Below are positions 46,390 through 54,819 of a stretch of 64,000 bases of DNA, piece by piece. The stretch's first letter is position 1, and each line of letters opens with the position of its first letter. The notes beneath the pieces are model-generated. The model was not told the DNA's origin. It saw only the letters and a list, made by a program, of their open reading frames with translations, and ran no database searches. This DNA comes from TMED69 sp964642505 (GTDB lineage: Bacteria; Pseudomonadota; Gammaproteobacteria; Ga0077536). The position numbers and the translations under genes are program-made. The DNA lies in the NCBI GenBank assembly GCA_964642505.1, contig CAZXQY010000001.1, positions 1 to 64,000 of the forward strand, written 5' to 3'.

Positions 46390-47175
46390 ATGGAACCGAT
46401 GCTGAATATAGCAATTCGAGCAGCGAGACTCGCCGGCACCGTTATTTCGCGGGCGACTGCACGCCTAGACGAAGTCAAATTCGATAAGAAAGGCGAATTG
46501 AATTATGTATCGGAGGTAGACACTCAAGCGGAGGCTATTATTATCGAGACGCTTTTAGAAGCCTACCCGGACCATGCCATCTTGGCTGAAGAATCCGGCC
46601 AAAGAGGGGAGTCAGACTATTTATGGATTGTTGATCCTCTTGATGGCACGCTAAATTTCCTGAACGGATATCCGCAATTTTGTGTCTCCATCGCTCTGTC
46701 GATAAAAGGAAAATTACAACAGGCTGTCGTCTACGACCCCGTCAGAGATGAATTGTTTTCAGCGTCGAGAGGAAGAGGTGCATTATTAAATGACCGGAAA
46801 ATTCGAGTCAATGACAAAACTAAGTTGGAACAGACCCTGTTGGCAACTGGGTTTCCCGTCAGAAAACCGGATAGTATCGAAAATTCCATCGGGACCTTGC
46901 GAAAAGTTCTCGCTAGGGGAACAGATATTCGAAGAGGCGGTTCCGCCGCTTTGGATCTAGCCTACGTGGCCTGCGGTAGACTGGACGGGTTCTGGGAATT
47001 TGGGCTCAACCCTTGGGACATCGCCGCGGGTGCACTTCTGGTCATAGAATCTGGCGGAATAATTTGTGATAGCAATGCCTCCGAAGACTTCCTACATTCC
47101 GGAAATGTGCTTGCCGCGAACCCTAAAATCGTCAAGAGCTTAATACCTCTTATAACTGACAGAACCTTCAGCTAA
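46390..47175 (+). CDS. suhB: inositol monophosphatase family protein SuhB
   Basis: A Mg-dependent sugar-phosphate phosphatase; in E. coli SuhB also joins the rRNA antitermination complex. The metal motifs are LAEESG (Glu), VDPLDGTLNFLNG (DPxDGT) and LNPWDIAAGALLVIESGG (WDxAAG). From ATG 46390 (MEPMLNIAIRAARLAG) the product is 261 residues and aligns with E. coli from its first residue. A strong stem-loop terminator follows. Confidence 0.95.
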   Translation: MEPMLNIAIRAARLAGTVISRATARLDEVKFDKKGELNYVSEVDTQAEAIIIETLLEAYPDHAILAEESGQRGESDYLWIVDPLDGTLNFLNGYPQFCVSIALSIKGKLQQAVVYDPVRDELFSASRGRGALLNDRKIRVNDKTKLEQTLLATGFPVRKPDSIENSIGTLRKVLARGTDIRRGGSAALDLAYVACGRLDGFWEFGLNPWDIAAGALLVIESGGIICDSNASEDFLHSGNVLAANPKIVKSLIPLITDRTFS

Positions 47176-47193
47176 TTTTGTTCGGACAATTTT

Positions 47194-47218
47194 TCTCCGG
47201 CGGAAATTCCGCCGGAGA
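47194..47218 (+). terminator. intrinsic terminator after suhB
   Basis: A perfect stem, TCTCCGGCGGAA pairing with TTCCGCCGGAGA, about 11-12 bp and GC-rich with a minimal loop, is followed on the plus strand by GAATTATTTTT. It lies about 20 bases after the suhB stop. It may also block transcription coming from pilA on the other strand, but the minus side lacks a T tract. Confidence 0.8.
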
Positions 47219-47236
47219 GAATTATTTTTAAGTCAA

Positions 47237-47266
47237 GGTACCGGGCTCATAGAGGCCCGATCCGGT
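47237..47266. repeat. stem-loop after the pilin gene
   Basis: Between the suhB terminator and the pilA stop, TACCGG and CCGGTA flank an inner GGGC/GCCC pair around TCATAGAG. On the minus strand this hairpin lies about 10 bases after the pilA stop. It could protect the pilin mRNA 3' end or act as a terminator, but no clear T tract follows it. Confidence 0.35.
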
Positions 47267-47275
47267 AACTTTCAG

Positions 47276-47716
47276 TTAGAAAGCACCCCCGCGGCAGTTA
47301 GCGGGTAAATTAGCGTCTGCCAAACCGCCGATAGAACGGCACACCCAGGTAATCGAACCTCCAGCATTTGTCCCTCGAAGCGTTATTGTATTTCCATTCA
47401 GAGTCGCATTGTTAGCATTAAACGTAATTAAAATATCGTTATTTGCGGGTTGGACCGCTACCGACGCAACGTTCGTTCCAATTATTGTATTTGCCGCTGG
47501 TAAACCTGCCAAGGCGTTGGTAGTTGGAAACGCACCCGTCGCAGTGAACGTTTCAGCCATGGCGAGCTTAGCAGAAGCCGCGACGCTTAGCGCCTCTGTC
47601 ACCGCAGCGCGGGTCGTATAGTTCTGGTAGGCTGGCAAAGCGACAGCCGCCAATATGCCTATGATCGCTACGACTATCATTAGTTCGATCAAAGTGAATC
47701 CTTGCTCTTTCTTCAT
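47276..47716 (-). CDS. pilA: type IV major pilin (PilA-like)
   Basis: A type IVa pilin. From ATG 47716 the leader is MKKEQG, cut by the prepilin peptidase before Phe, then FTLIELMIVVAIIGILAAVA, with the Glu at mature position 5 that is needed for assembly. The product is 146 residues, with a globular Ala/Asn/Thr-rich domain and two C-terminal cysteines (VCRS and ANCRGG) that would close the D loop. The longer reading with MEISE is unlikely. The processing enzyme PilD and motor genes are encoded about 10 kb away at 57.5-61.5 kb. Confidence 0.95.
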   Translation of the reverse strand: MKKEQGFTLIELMIVVAIIGILAAVALPAYQNYTTRAAVTEALSVAASAKLAMAETFTATGAFPTTNALAGLPAANTIIGTNVASVAVQPANNDILITFNANNATLNGNTITLRGTNAGGSITWVCRSIGGLADANLPANCRGGAF

Positions 47717-47899
47717 TTCGGATATCTCCATTCAAAAATTCCTGATTTTTATATATTCACAATCCTTACGACTCGCCTGTCAGGGCCCTCTGTCTCCTGA
47801 AACGGACACATCATCGCAGACCGTTTGACCATAGAATACGCGCCCAAACGACTAGCACGCAACCTTTTTCCACCAAAAAAGTGCGTTTTTTTATCGCTT

Positions 47900-47962
47900 A
47901 GAGATATCATTGGAACTAAATTAGGAATCTAAAAAGACCAAATACAAAATAATGATATCTCT
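47900..47962. repeat. perfect 12-bp inverted repeat between pilA and the PP0621-like gene
   Basis: AGAGATATCATT (47900-47911) and its exact reverse complement AATGATATCTCT (47951-47962) are separated by 39 bases. They lie about 185-245 bases upstream of the pilA start and just downstream of the 72-residue gene. A related GAGATATACTAAT occurs at about 47988-48000. The spacing is about six turns from centre to centre, so paired operator sites or a long-loop terminator for the upstream gene are possible. I see no other feature in this 285-base region. Confidence 0.5.
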
Positions 47963-48001
47963 CAGACCTTAATCACGTCATTTTTATGAGATATACTAAT
48001 T

Positions 48002-48220
48002 TCATGGCTCTTCAGCGTCAGCATGAGCTCGCGAGCAAAAAATTCCACTCCCTTTTTTGACACACTCTTCCTCTGGCACATATGTTCCACAATATTTGCA
48101 TTGAATTACCTTCCGACCAGAGATGGACGCTTTTGATGACGACAAACGAGCTTTAACTTTCTTAATCACGGAAAAAACCAAAACGATAATCAAAAGACCA
48201 ATAATAAGTTTCGGAAACAT
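48002..48220 (-). CDS. small membrane-anchored zinc-ribbon protein (PP0621 family)
   Basis: A 72-residue protein with one N-terminal membrane helix (about 4-19), a basic stretch, then a cysteine-rich tail CKYCGTYVPEEEC...FCSRAHAD that can bind zinc through four ligands. This matches the PP0621-type proteins that in Pseudomonas and relatives lie just before pilS-pilR. Neither pilS nor pilR is present here. The role is unknown; the link to pili is from neighbourhood only. Confidence 0.85.
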   Translation of the reverse strand: MFPKLIIGLLIIVLVFSVIKKVKARLSSSKASISGRKVIQCKYCGTYVPEEECVKKGSGIFCSRAHADAEEP

Positions 48221-48247
48221 AGGTCAACTCAAACCTTTTAACTAAAA

Positions 48248-48266
48248 CGCGCAATCGATCTGCGCG
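48248..48266. repeat. 6-bp inverted repeat upstream of sucC
   Basis: CGCGCA and TGCGCG flank ATCGATC (48248-48266), in the 228-base divergent region between the PP0621-like gene and sucC. It lies 182 bases before the sucC start and 28 bases before the minus-strand gene. It may be an operator; no T tract suggests a terminator. Otherwise the region holds AT-rich promoter-like sequence (TATACT repeats near 48320) that I cannot assign firmly. Confidence 0.3.
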
Positions 48267-48448
48267 ATTCAATTACGCCGAAAAAACAACTATAACTAAT
48301 AGCATTACCTGAGCTACTATACTATATACTGTCGAACAATCGAGATTAAACCGGGCTAGTCCTAGGCCTTCCAGATGCCCTTTTATGAAAGTACACTGGC
48401 AAGTAATGATCAGAAAAACGAAACAATTCTGTTTTTTAAGGAGAAAGC

Positions 48449-49615
48449 ATGAATCTTCATGAATACCAGTCTAAAAACCTGTTCGCTGCATATGGGATTC
48501 CTGTGCAAGCAGGAGAGGTCGCCCGTAGCGCCGAGGAAGCCGTCAAGAATGCAAAAAGTTTAGGCGGAGAGGCTTGGCTAGTAAAGGCTCAAGTGCACGC
48601 TGGGGGCCGAGGAAAAGCCGGGGGTGTGAAATTTACCACGGATTTAAAAGAACTTGAGTCCTCCACAAAAGCACTAATTGGCTCCCAATTGATCACAAAA
48701 CAGTCTGCACCGGACGGCCAGCCCGTTAACTGCGTGCTGATAGCCGCGGCGGCCGATATCGAGCATGAATTGTATTTGGGCGCTATTGTCGATCGAGCCT
48801 CTCGGCGAGTCACTTTTATGGGTTCCCGAGCAGGAGGAATGGACATAGAAGAAGTGGCGGCCACAACGCCAGAAAAAATTGTCACCGTACATATCGATCC
48901 TAGCCTTGGGATACAAGACTACCAATGTCGCACCCTTGCTTTCGGTCTAGAACTTGATAAAGAGCAACGAAATCAACTACAAAAAATTGTGCACGGCTTA
49001 TATCGATTATTTACGGAAAAAGATGTGAGCCTTATAGAAATAAATCCGCTAGCAATATTAAAAGACAAATCGTTGTGTGCCGTCGATGCTAAAATCAATA
49101 TAGATGATAATGCCTTATATCGTCAGGAAATCGCAGAATGGCGAGACCCTAGCCAAGAAGACGAGAAGGAAAGAAAGGCTCAAGAATTCGACCTGAATTA
49201 CGTGACTTTAGACGGAGATATTGCTTGCATGGTGAATGGGGCAGGGCTCGCGATGGCGACAATGGACATCATTAAATTGACGGGCGGCCAACCCGCTAAT
49301 TTTCTTGACGTTGGTGGAGGAACTACGGCTCAACGGGTCGCTGAAGCATTTAAAATCATCGTTTCGGACCCGAAGATAAAAGCAATTTTAGTCAATATTT
49401 TTGGAGGAATTGTGCGCTGTGACCTTATTGCTGAAGGAATCATAACGGCCGTAAAAGAAGTAGGTATCAACGTTCCCATCGTCGTCCGGCTTGAGGGAAC
49501 TAATGTTGAAGCCGGCAAGAAAATGCTCGCCGAAAGCGGACTCGATATAATGAGTGCCGACCATCTATCTGATGCCGCAGAAAAAGTGGTAACCGCTGCT
49601 AGAGGGGTCAAATAA
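48449..49615 (+). CDS. sucC: succinyl-CoA synthetase (ADP-forming) beta subunit
   Basis: With SucD converts succinyl-CoA to succinate, making ATP or GTP in the TCA cycle. It has an N-terminal ATP-grasp domain (MNLHEYQSKNLFAAYGIPV, KAQVHAGGRGKAGGVK) and a C-terminal CoA-ligase domain (NIFGGIVRCDLIAEGI, VVRLEGTN). The 388 residues equal the E. coli length. A textbook Shine-Dalgarno AAGGAG (48438-48443) precedes ATG. sucAB and other TCA genes are absent, so sucCD is a separate unit here. Confidence 0.98.
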   Translation: MNLHEYQSKNLFAAYGIPVQAGEVARSAEEAVKNAKSLGGEAWLVKAQVHAGGRGKAGGVKFTTDLKELESSTKALIGSQLITKQSAPDGQPVNCVLIAAAADIEHELYLGAIVDRASRRVTFMGSRAGGMDIEEVAATTPEKIVTVHIDPSLGIQDYQCRTLAFGLELDKEQRNQLQKIVHGLYRLFTEKDVSLIEINPLAILKDKSLCAVDAKINIDDNALYRQEIAEWRDPSQEDEKERKAQEFDLNYVTLDGDIACMVNGAGLAMATMDIIKLTGGQPANFLDVGGGTTAQRVAEAFKIIVSDPKIKAILVNIFGGIVRCDLIAEGIITAVKEVGINVPIVVRLEGTNVEAGKKMLAESGLDIMSADHLSDAAEKVVTAARGVK

Positions 49616-50487
49616 TGTCAATATTAGTCGATAAAGACACGAAAGTAGTAGTCCAAGGATTTACCGGTAAACAGGGAACCTTTCATGCGGAGCAGGCCAT
49701 TGCCTACGGAACCCAAATCGTCGGAGGTGTCACTCCGGGCCGAGGAGGTGACAAGCATCTTGATCGACCTATTTTCAATACCGTGGGAGAAGCGGTAGAG
49801 AAAACTGGGGCAAATGCTTCAATGATATTTGTACCACCTCCCTTCGCAGCAGACGCAATCGCCGAAGCTGCTGATGCTGACATAGAGGTAATTGCTTGCA
49901 TCACCGAAGGTATCCCAGTACTTGATATGTTGAAGGTAAAATCAAGCTTAGTGAATAAAACCGGGACCTTTTTAATAGGTCCAAATTGTCCTGGAATCAT
50001 TACCCCGGGGGAGTGCAAGATAGGGATCATGCCAGGAGCCATCCATATGCCGGGGGATGTTGGAATCGTGTCACGCTCAGGCACGCTAACTTACGAAGCA
50101 GTTCATCAAACTACCTCAGTAGGGCTTGGCCAAAGCACTTGTGTGGGAATAGGAGGAGATCCAATCCATGGGATGAACTTTATAGATTGCTTAGAACTGT
50201 TCCAAAATGATAGTAGTACTCAAGGTATGATTATGGTAGGTGAAATCGGAGGTTCAGCTGAAGAAGATGCTGCAGAGTTTATATCTGAGAACGTGACCAA
50301 ACCTGTTGTCGCATATATAGCTGGGGTGACTGCACCTCCCGGGAAGAGAATGGGACACGCAGGTGCAATAATTTCAGGGGGAAAAGGTACAGCTGAAGAT
50401 AAGTTTGCTGCACTTGAACGGGCTGGTGTTAAAACGGTTCGGTCACCAGCGAAAATGGGAGAGGCTTTGGCAGAGTTGATGCGCTAA
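49615..50487 (+). CDS. sucD: succinyl-CoA synthetase alpha subunit
   Basis: Carries the phosphorylated active-site histidine and binds CoA. VQGFTGKQGTFHAEQAIAYG and GGVTPGRGG form the CoA-binding fold; IGPNCPGIITPGECKIGIMPG is a family signature; the phospho-His lies in GKRMGHAGAIISGGKGTAEDK. The length of 290 is one longer than E. coli (289). Its ATG overlaps the sucC stop by one base (TAATG). nadE follows after 29 bases. Confidence 0.98.
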   Translation: MSILVDKDTKVVVQGFTGKQGTFHAEQAIAYGTQIVGGVTPGRGGDKHLDRPIFNTVGEAVEKTGANASMIFVPPPFAADAIAEAADADIEVIACITEGIPVLDMLKVKSSLVNKTGTFLIGPNCPGIITPGECKIGIMPGAIHMPGDVGIVSRSGTLTYEAVHQTTSVGLGQSTCVGIGGDPIHGMNFIDCLELFQNDSSTQGMIMVGEIGGSAEEDAAEFISENVTKPVVAYIAGVTAPPGKRMGHAGAIISGGKGTAEDKFAALERAGVKTVRSPAKMGEALAELMR

Positions 50488-50516
50488 AACGCACTTGGTT
50501 TTTTCAGTAAAAAATT

Positions 50517-52148
50517 ATGCCTATTGACTTGAAAATCGGACTAGCACAATTTGATTTTTGCGTCGGTGATATAAAGAGGAACTCTGGCAAGATTATTGAA
50601 ATAGCAAACCGCGCTAGGAGCAATTGCAAGTTAGATATAACGATCTTTCCGGAATTGGCATTGACTGGGTACCCTCCCGAAGATTTACTATTACGACCCG
50701 AATTCCGCCGACTCGTCCAAGTAGAATTGGATAGAATTGTTTCAGAATCACGGGATAGTTGGTTAATCGTCGGCTATCCTGAATATGTAGATTCCTCTAT
50801 TTACAACAGTTGCGCAGTAATTTACGACGGCGAGAAAATAGCCAACTATCGAAAAAGAGAGCTACCGAACTACGCTGTTTTTGACGAAAAAAGATATTTC
50901 ACTCCTGGTAAACTCCCTACGGTAGTGGACATTAAAGGAGTCAATGTAGGCTTAAGTATTTGCGAAGATATATGGGTGCCCCAAAACGCCCTCGAAACTT
51001 CTGAAAAAGGGGCTGATATTATTTGCAATATAAACGCATCTCCCTACCACATTGGTAAACAGTCTGAAAGACTAGAGGCGGTTGCTATGGCAAGCCGCAA
51101 AGCAAAGATTCCCATATTGTACGTGAACCTTCTTGGCGGACAAGATGAATTAGTATTTGACGGAAATTCTTTCGGGATAGATAAGGAAGGAAGTTTAATT
51201 GCTCAAGCGCCTGCTTTCGAAGAGGCATTACACGTAATCGATATTAAAAAAAATAATAATTTCATCGACGCTCACTCTAGGATAACTGCAAGTCTTGGCG
51301 AAGAGGAACTAATCTACAAAGCCTTAATTCTTGGCATACGCGCCTACGTTCAAAAAAACCGGTTTGAAGGATGTGTGATTGGATTATCAGGAGGAATCGA
51401 CTCCGCGCTCACTCTGGCATTGGCCGTTGACGCTTTGGGTAGTGATAAAGTAACAGCTATATCGATGCCTTCCACATACACCGCAGTTATGAGCGTAGAA
51501 GATGCGCGCAAAGAAGCGAGCTTGTTAGGCTGCGAATTTCACATTTTACCTATCGAGAATACAGTTGCCGCTTTTTCTCAATCTCTAGCCGAAATCATTC
51601 CCGATCTAGAGGCAGGAGTAACGAAGCAGAATCTGCAAGCCAGGACCCGGGGAGTTATGCTTATGGCGTGCTCTAATTCCGCGAAAACCATTGTATTAGC
51701 TACCGGAAATAAAAGTGAAATGGCCGTAGGCTACGCCACCCTATATGGCGACATGGCAGGCGGCTTCGCCCCCTTAAAAGATATTCCTAAGACACTTGTT
51801 TATCGACTATCAAATTATCGAAACAAACAAAGCTACGTTATTCCTAGCCGGGTTATAGATAGACCTCCTACTGCGGAGCTAGCTCCTGACCAAAAAGACA
51901 CTGACAACTTACCTCCGTACGAAACACTCGATCCCATACTGGAAAAATATATTGAACAGGACTTAACTCCCTTTGAAATTTCTCGCGAAGGCTTTGATCT
52001 AGATACTATTTTGGAAGTAACGAAACTAGTTGATAAAAACGAATATAAAAGAAGACAATCTGCACCGGGTGTGCGTATTACCAAGCGAGCTTTCGGCAGA
52101 GATCGTAGATTTCCTATCACTTCGAGATATAGTGAGACGGAAAAATAA
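50517..52148 (+). CDS. nadE: glutamine-dependent NAD+ synthase
   Basis: Makes NAD+ from deamido-NAD using glutamine nitrogen. The N-terminal nitrilase-type glutaminase domain (about 1-260) has the Glu-Lys-Cys triad in FPELALTGYPPEDLL, YRKRELPNY and GLSICEDIW. The C-terminal synthetase has the PP-loop GLSGGIDSALTLAL and ATGNKSEMAVGYATLYGDMAGG. The 543 residues match the two-domain form, unlike the short ammonia-dependent NadE of E. coli. It is read with sucCD and converges with bamD. Confidence 0.96.
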   Translation: MPIDLKIGLAQFDFCVGDIKRNSGKIIEIANRARSNCKLDITIFPELALTGYPPEDLLLRPEFRRLVQVELDRIVSESRDSWLIVGYPEYVDSSIYNSCAVIYDGEKIANYRKRELPNYAVFDEKRYFTPGKLPTVVDIKGVNVGLSICEDIWVPQNALETSEKGADIICNINASPYHIGKQSERLEAVAMASRKAKIPILYVNLLGGQDELVFDGNSFGIDKEGSLIAQAPAFEEALHVIDIKKNNNFIDAHSRITASLGEEELIYKALILGIRAYVQKNRFEGCVIGLSGGIDSALTLALAVDALGSDKVTAISMPSTYTAVMSVEDARKEASLLGCEFHILPIENTVAAFSQSLAEIIPDLEAGVTKQNLQARTRGVMLMACSNSAKTIVLATGNKSEMAVGYATLYGDMAGGFAPLKDIPKTLVYRLSNYRNKQSYVIPSRVIDRPPTAELAPDQKDTDNLPPYETLDPILEKYIEQDLTPFEISREGFDLDTILEVTKLVDKNEYKRRQSAPGVRITKRAFGRDRRFPITSRYSETEK

Positions 52149-52154
52149 AAAGTA

Positions 52155-52964
52155 CTAATCGCTAACTGTTACAACTTTCACGTCGCGCAGACCCGGATGA
52201 TCGGGATAATTAAGTTCAAGAACAGACAAGGCGTCTCGGGCAAGATCTTCCATCTCCAGAACTCGATAAGATTTTGCCAATATTACTAACGCATTCGGCA
52301 TCGCCGGCGCCTGCTGGAATTTCTCCACTACGTAACGAGCCCTATTTGAAGCCGCGACAAACGCGCCCCTCCTCATATAATAGTTCGCTACATTAACCTC
52401 ATGCTGCGCAAGCATATTTCGCAGATAAACCATCCTTAGTCGAGCATCTTCAAAGTAGATACTATCAGAATAACGTTTCACAACTACATTGAAATCGTTA
52501 AACGAATCAAGGGAAGCACCGGGGTCTCGTTGCGATTCATCCTTTCTGAAGAATCTCTCGGTAATCCCCCACCCCCGCCCGAAATTGACAAGTCCCCTTA
52601 AATAATAGGCATACGCTACGTGCGAATGAGACGGATACAATTTAATGAACCGATCAATGACATCGATTGCTAGAGCTGGATCATCTGTTCTGAAATAACA
52701 GTAAGCCAACTCTATTTGCGCCTGTTGAGTGTAATCGCCAAAAGGAAATCTATTTTGGAGTTTTTCATAATATTCTATCGCTCCAGTGCAAGACCCAGAA
52801 TCTAGCCTATCTTTTGCCATTTTATAAAGACGTTCCTCAGGCCAATCCATTTCCTCCCTATCCCTCGACGCCTCGCTTTGAAAATAGCCACAGCCGCTTA
52901 TATCTAGCAAAATTAGGAAAAGAGAAACTGAAGAGATAAAATTAAAAAACTTGTTTTTTTTCAT
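52155..52964 (-). CDS. bamD: outer membrane assembly lipoprotein BamD
   Basis: The essential lipoprotein of the BAM complex, which folds outer-membrane barrels. A signal peptide with lipobox LLDISGC gives a lipidated cysteine near residue 25 from ATG 52964. Five TPR-like repeats follow, with the BamD segments NRFPFGDYTQQAQIELAYCYFR, KLYPSHSHVAYAYYLRGL and MLAQHEVNVANYYMRRGA. The total of 269 compares with 245 in E. coli. It is divergent from rluD, the standard arrangement. Confidence 0.95.
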   Translation of the reverse strand: MKKNKFFNFISSVSLFLILLDISGCGYFQSEASRDREEMDWPEERLYKMAKDRLDSGSCTGAIEYYEKLQNRFPFGDYTQQAQIELAYCYFRTDDPALAIDVIDRFIKLYPSHSHVAYAYYLRGLVNFGRGWGITERFFRKDESQRDPGASLDSFNDFNVVVKRYSDSIYFEDARLRMVYLRNMLAQHEVNVANYYMRRGAFVAASNRARYVVEKFQQAPAMPNALVILAKSYRVLEMEDLARDALSVLELNYPDHPGLRDVKVVTVSD

Positions 52965-53055
52965 AAAAAGCATAACGTCTACATGTAGGTCCGTTGATCC
53001 ATAATTCGTTGAGACCGAATTACAATTATTGCTCTAATATACAACATATTGCTTA

Positions 53056-54018
53056 ATGAAAAATACGGTAGAAGAATATCATACCCTGAAAATCCCTCAG
53101 GATCAGAGTGGCAAGCGGCTAGATCAAGCACTTGCAGAGTCCCTGACGCAATATTCCCGTACTTCAATTAAGAAATGGATTGATGATGGCAAAAGCCGAT
53201 TAAATGACACCGAAGCGAAGCCAAATTCCAAGGTTTTCGAAGGGGATATTGTAACTCTCGTCGCAGTAATGTATGGCGATGAGGAGATCGAGCCCCAAGA
53301 GGTCGAATTTAAGCTGGTTGATGTCTCGGCGACGCACATAATCCTTAACAAACCGGCCGGAGTGGTGGTGCACCCTGCTCCCGGCAATCGAGATATGACA
53401 CTAGTAAACGGTTTAATTTCAAAATTTCCGGAGCTCTCAATACTACCGCGAGCTGGCCTAATACACAGAATCGACAAAAATACTTCAGGATTACTTATAG
53501 CAGCAAGAACCCCGGAATCATATCAAAATCTCGTTAAACAGATGGAACTGAGAAAGATCGCAAGAAGCTACCAAGCGATAGTAAATGGTGTCCTAATATC
53601 CGGCGATACCGTAAACCAGCCCATCGCACGACACCGCACGCAAAGAACCAAAATGCAGGTAACCGAAAATGGAAAGAACGCCGTAACCCACTTCAAGGTA
53701 GCCGAAAAATTCAGACGACATACATTACTTCAAGTAGAACTAGAAACGGGAAGAACACACCAAATTCGGGCACATATGGCTTGGAAAGGACATCCCTTAG
53801 TCGGAGATAAAATTTATGGGTGGCGCCCAGTTACGGCTCGAAACCCCCATCATGGTTTGAAAACAATTATTGACTCATTTTCGAGACAAGCCTTGCATGC
53901 TCAAAAATTAGTGTTCCTCGATCCCACTACCCAAAAACAGCTCGAATTTCAATCTGAGCCGCCGTCAGATTTTCAAAATTTACTTCATCACCTACGAATA
54001 GACCTTTCTCAATGCTAA
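53056..54018 (+). CDS. rluD: 23S rRNA pseudouridine-1911/1915/1917 synthase RluD
   Basis: Modifies helix 69 of 23S rRNA. An N-terminal S4 RNA-binding domain (RLDQALAESL...SRTSIKKWIDDG) precedes the RluA-type catalytic domain with Asp in HRIDKNTSGLLIAA, and with KPAGVVVHPAPG and RTHQIRAHMAWKGHPLVGD. The 320 residues match RluD (326) rather than the shorter RluA. A promoter-like TTGAGA and TCTAAT pair, 18 bases apart (about 53012-53041), lies upstream. The end overlaps pgeF by 7 bases. Confidence 0.95.
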   Translation: MKNTVEEYHTLKIPQDQSGKRLDQALAESLTQYSRTSIKKWIDDGKSRLNDTEAKPNSKVFEGDIVTLVAVMYGDEEIEPQEVEFKLVDVSATHIILNKPAGVVVHPAPGNRDMTLVNGLISKFPELSILPRAGLIHRIDKNTSGLLIAARTPESYQNLVKQMELRKIARSYQAIVNGVLISGDTVNQPIARHRTQRTKMQVTENGKNAVTHFKVAEKFRRHTLLQVELETGRTHQIRAHMAWKGHPLVGDKIYGWRPVTARNPHHGLKTIIDSFSRQALHAQKLVFLDPTTQKQLEFQSEPPSDFQNLLHHLRIDLSQC

Positions 54019-54734
54019 ACGAAAAAAGAATATTGGAGTCTTCCACACCGATAATTTTACCGGAGTGGCCTGCTCAAACCCACATTCGAGCATTCTTCAC
54101 AACTCGGGAAGGCGACCCTAGGGCTCATTCCACCGTCGGTGAATACCTGCACGATTTACCTAACGACGACCAGTTAAAGGATCCAGTATGGCTTCATCAA
54201 ACACATAGTGCGACTGTACATAGACTGACTTCAAAAATACAAGGATTGCAGGGAGATGGTCTGGTAACCAAAATACACGAAACCCCTTGTGCAATTAAGG
54301 TGGCAGATTGTGTGCCCGTACTCCTCAGCGACATAGGTGGCACAGAGGTGTCGGCCATTCATGCAGGATGGAGAGGACTGCTGTCAGGAATCATCAAAAA
54401 TGGAGTAAAGGCCTTTGAATGCCACCCCTCTAAGCTCGTAGCTTGGATAGGGCCCTCTATTTCTAAAATCGCGTACTCCGTGGGTCCTGAAATTAAGGAG
54501 ATGTTCCACACCAAAAACCCTCAATACCAGAAATTTTTCCAAAAAGTAGGAGAACAGATACATTTTGATATCAGAGAAGCCGTTAAAAATAACCTTTCAG
54601 AACTAGGAGTTGCCAAGATAGCCGAGTCCCCAAGATGTGTGTATCGCGAGAAAAATAGTTTCTACTCGTTTCGGAGAGAAAAAACTGCTAAAAGAATGGC
54701 AGCCGTTATTTGGATAAGCCCGCAAGATTCCTAG
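54012..54734 (+). CDS. pgeF: peptidoglycan editing factor PgeF (YfiH/laccase-domain family)
   Basis: Family members correct L-serine wrongly built into muropeptides, acting as an amidase, and were earlier described as polyphenol oxidases or purine nucleoside phosphorylases. The metal ligands are in WLHQTHSA (His), KVADCVPVLL (Cys) and AIHAGWRGLLSG (His), with the late CVYREKNSFYSFRRE signature. The length of 240 matches E. coli YfiH (243). It overlaps rluD and precedes clpB, a conserved order. Confidence 0.94.
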   Translation: MLNEKRILESSTPIILPEWPAQTHIRAFFTTREGDPRAHSTVGEYLHDLPNDDQLKDPVWLHQTHSATVHRLTSKIQGLQGDGLVTKIHETPCAIKVADCVPVLLSDIGGTEVSAIHAGWRGLLSGIIKNGVKAFECHPSKLVAWIGPSISKIAYSVGPEIKEMFHTKNPQYQKFFQKVGEQIHFDIREAVKNNLSELGVAKIAESPRCVYREKNSFYSFRREKTAKRMAAVIWISPQDS

Positions 54735-54760
54735 ATCTTAAGGCAAAATTCTACGCAGCC

Positions 54761-54788
54761 CTTGAAAATTTCCCGATAATGCCCATCT
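54761..54788 (+). promoter_or_regulatory. sigma-32 (heat-shock) type promoter of clpB
   Basis: CTTGAAA (54761-54767) matches the sigma-32 -35 consensus exactly, and CCCATCT (54782-54788), 14 bases downstream, matches the CCCATNT -10. The site lies 27-35 bases after the pgeF stop and about 30 bases before the clpB start, so clpB should be heat-inducible apart from read-through from rluD-pgeF. Confidence 0.8.
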
Positions 54789-54819
54789 TCTAATGTAAAC
54801 GAAAAAAGAAATTACGAAA

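Noticed and set aside
47717..47900. Possible sigma-54 promoter for pilA (TGG-AAAAAGG-TTGC on the minus strand near 47858-47872).
   Set aside because: The GG-to-GC distance is 11, not the strict 12 of -24/-12 promoters, and the -24 element lacks the CA of TGGCAC.
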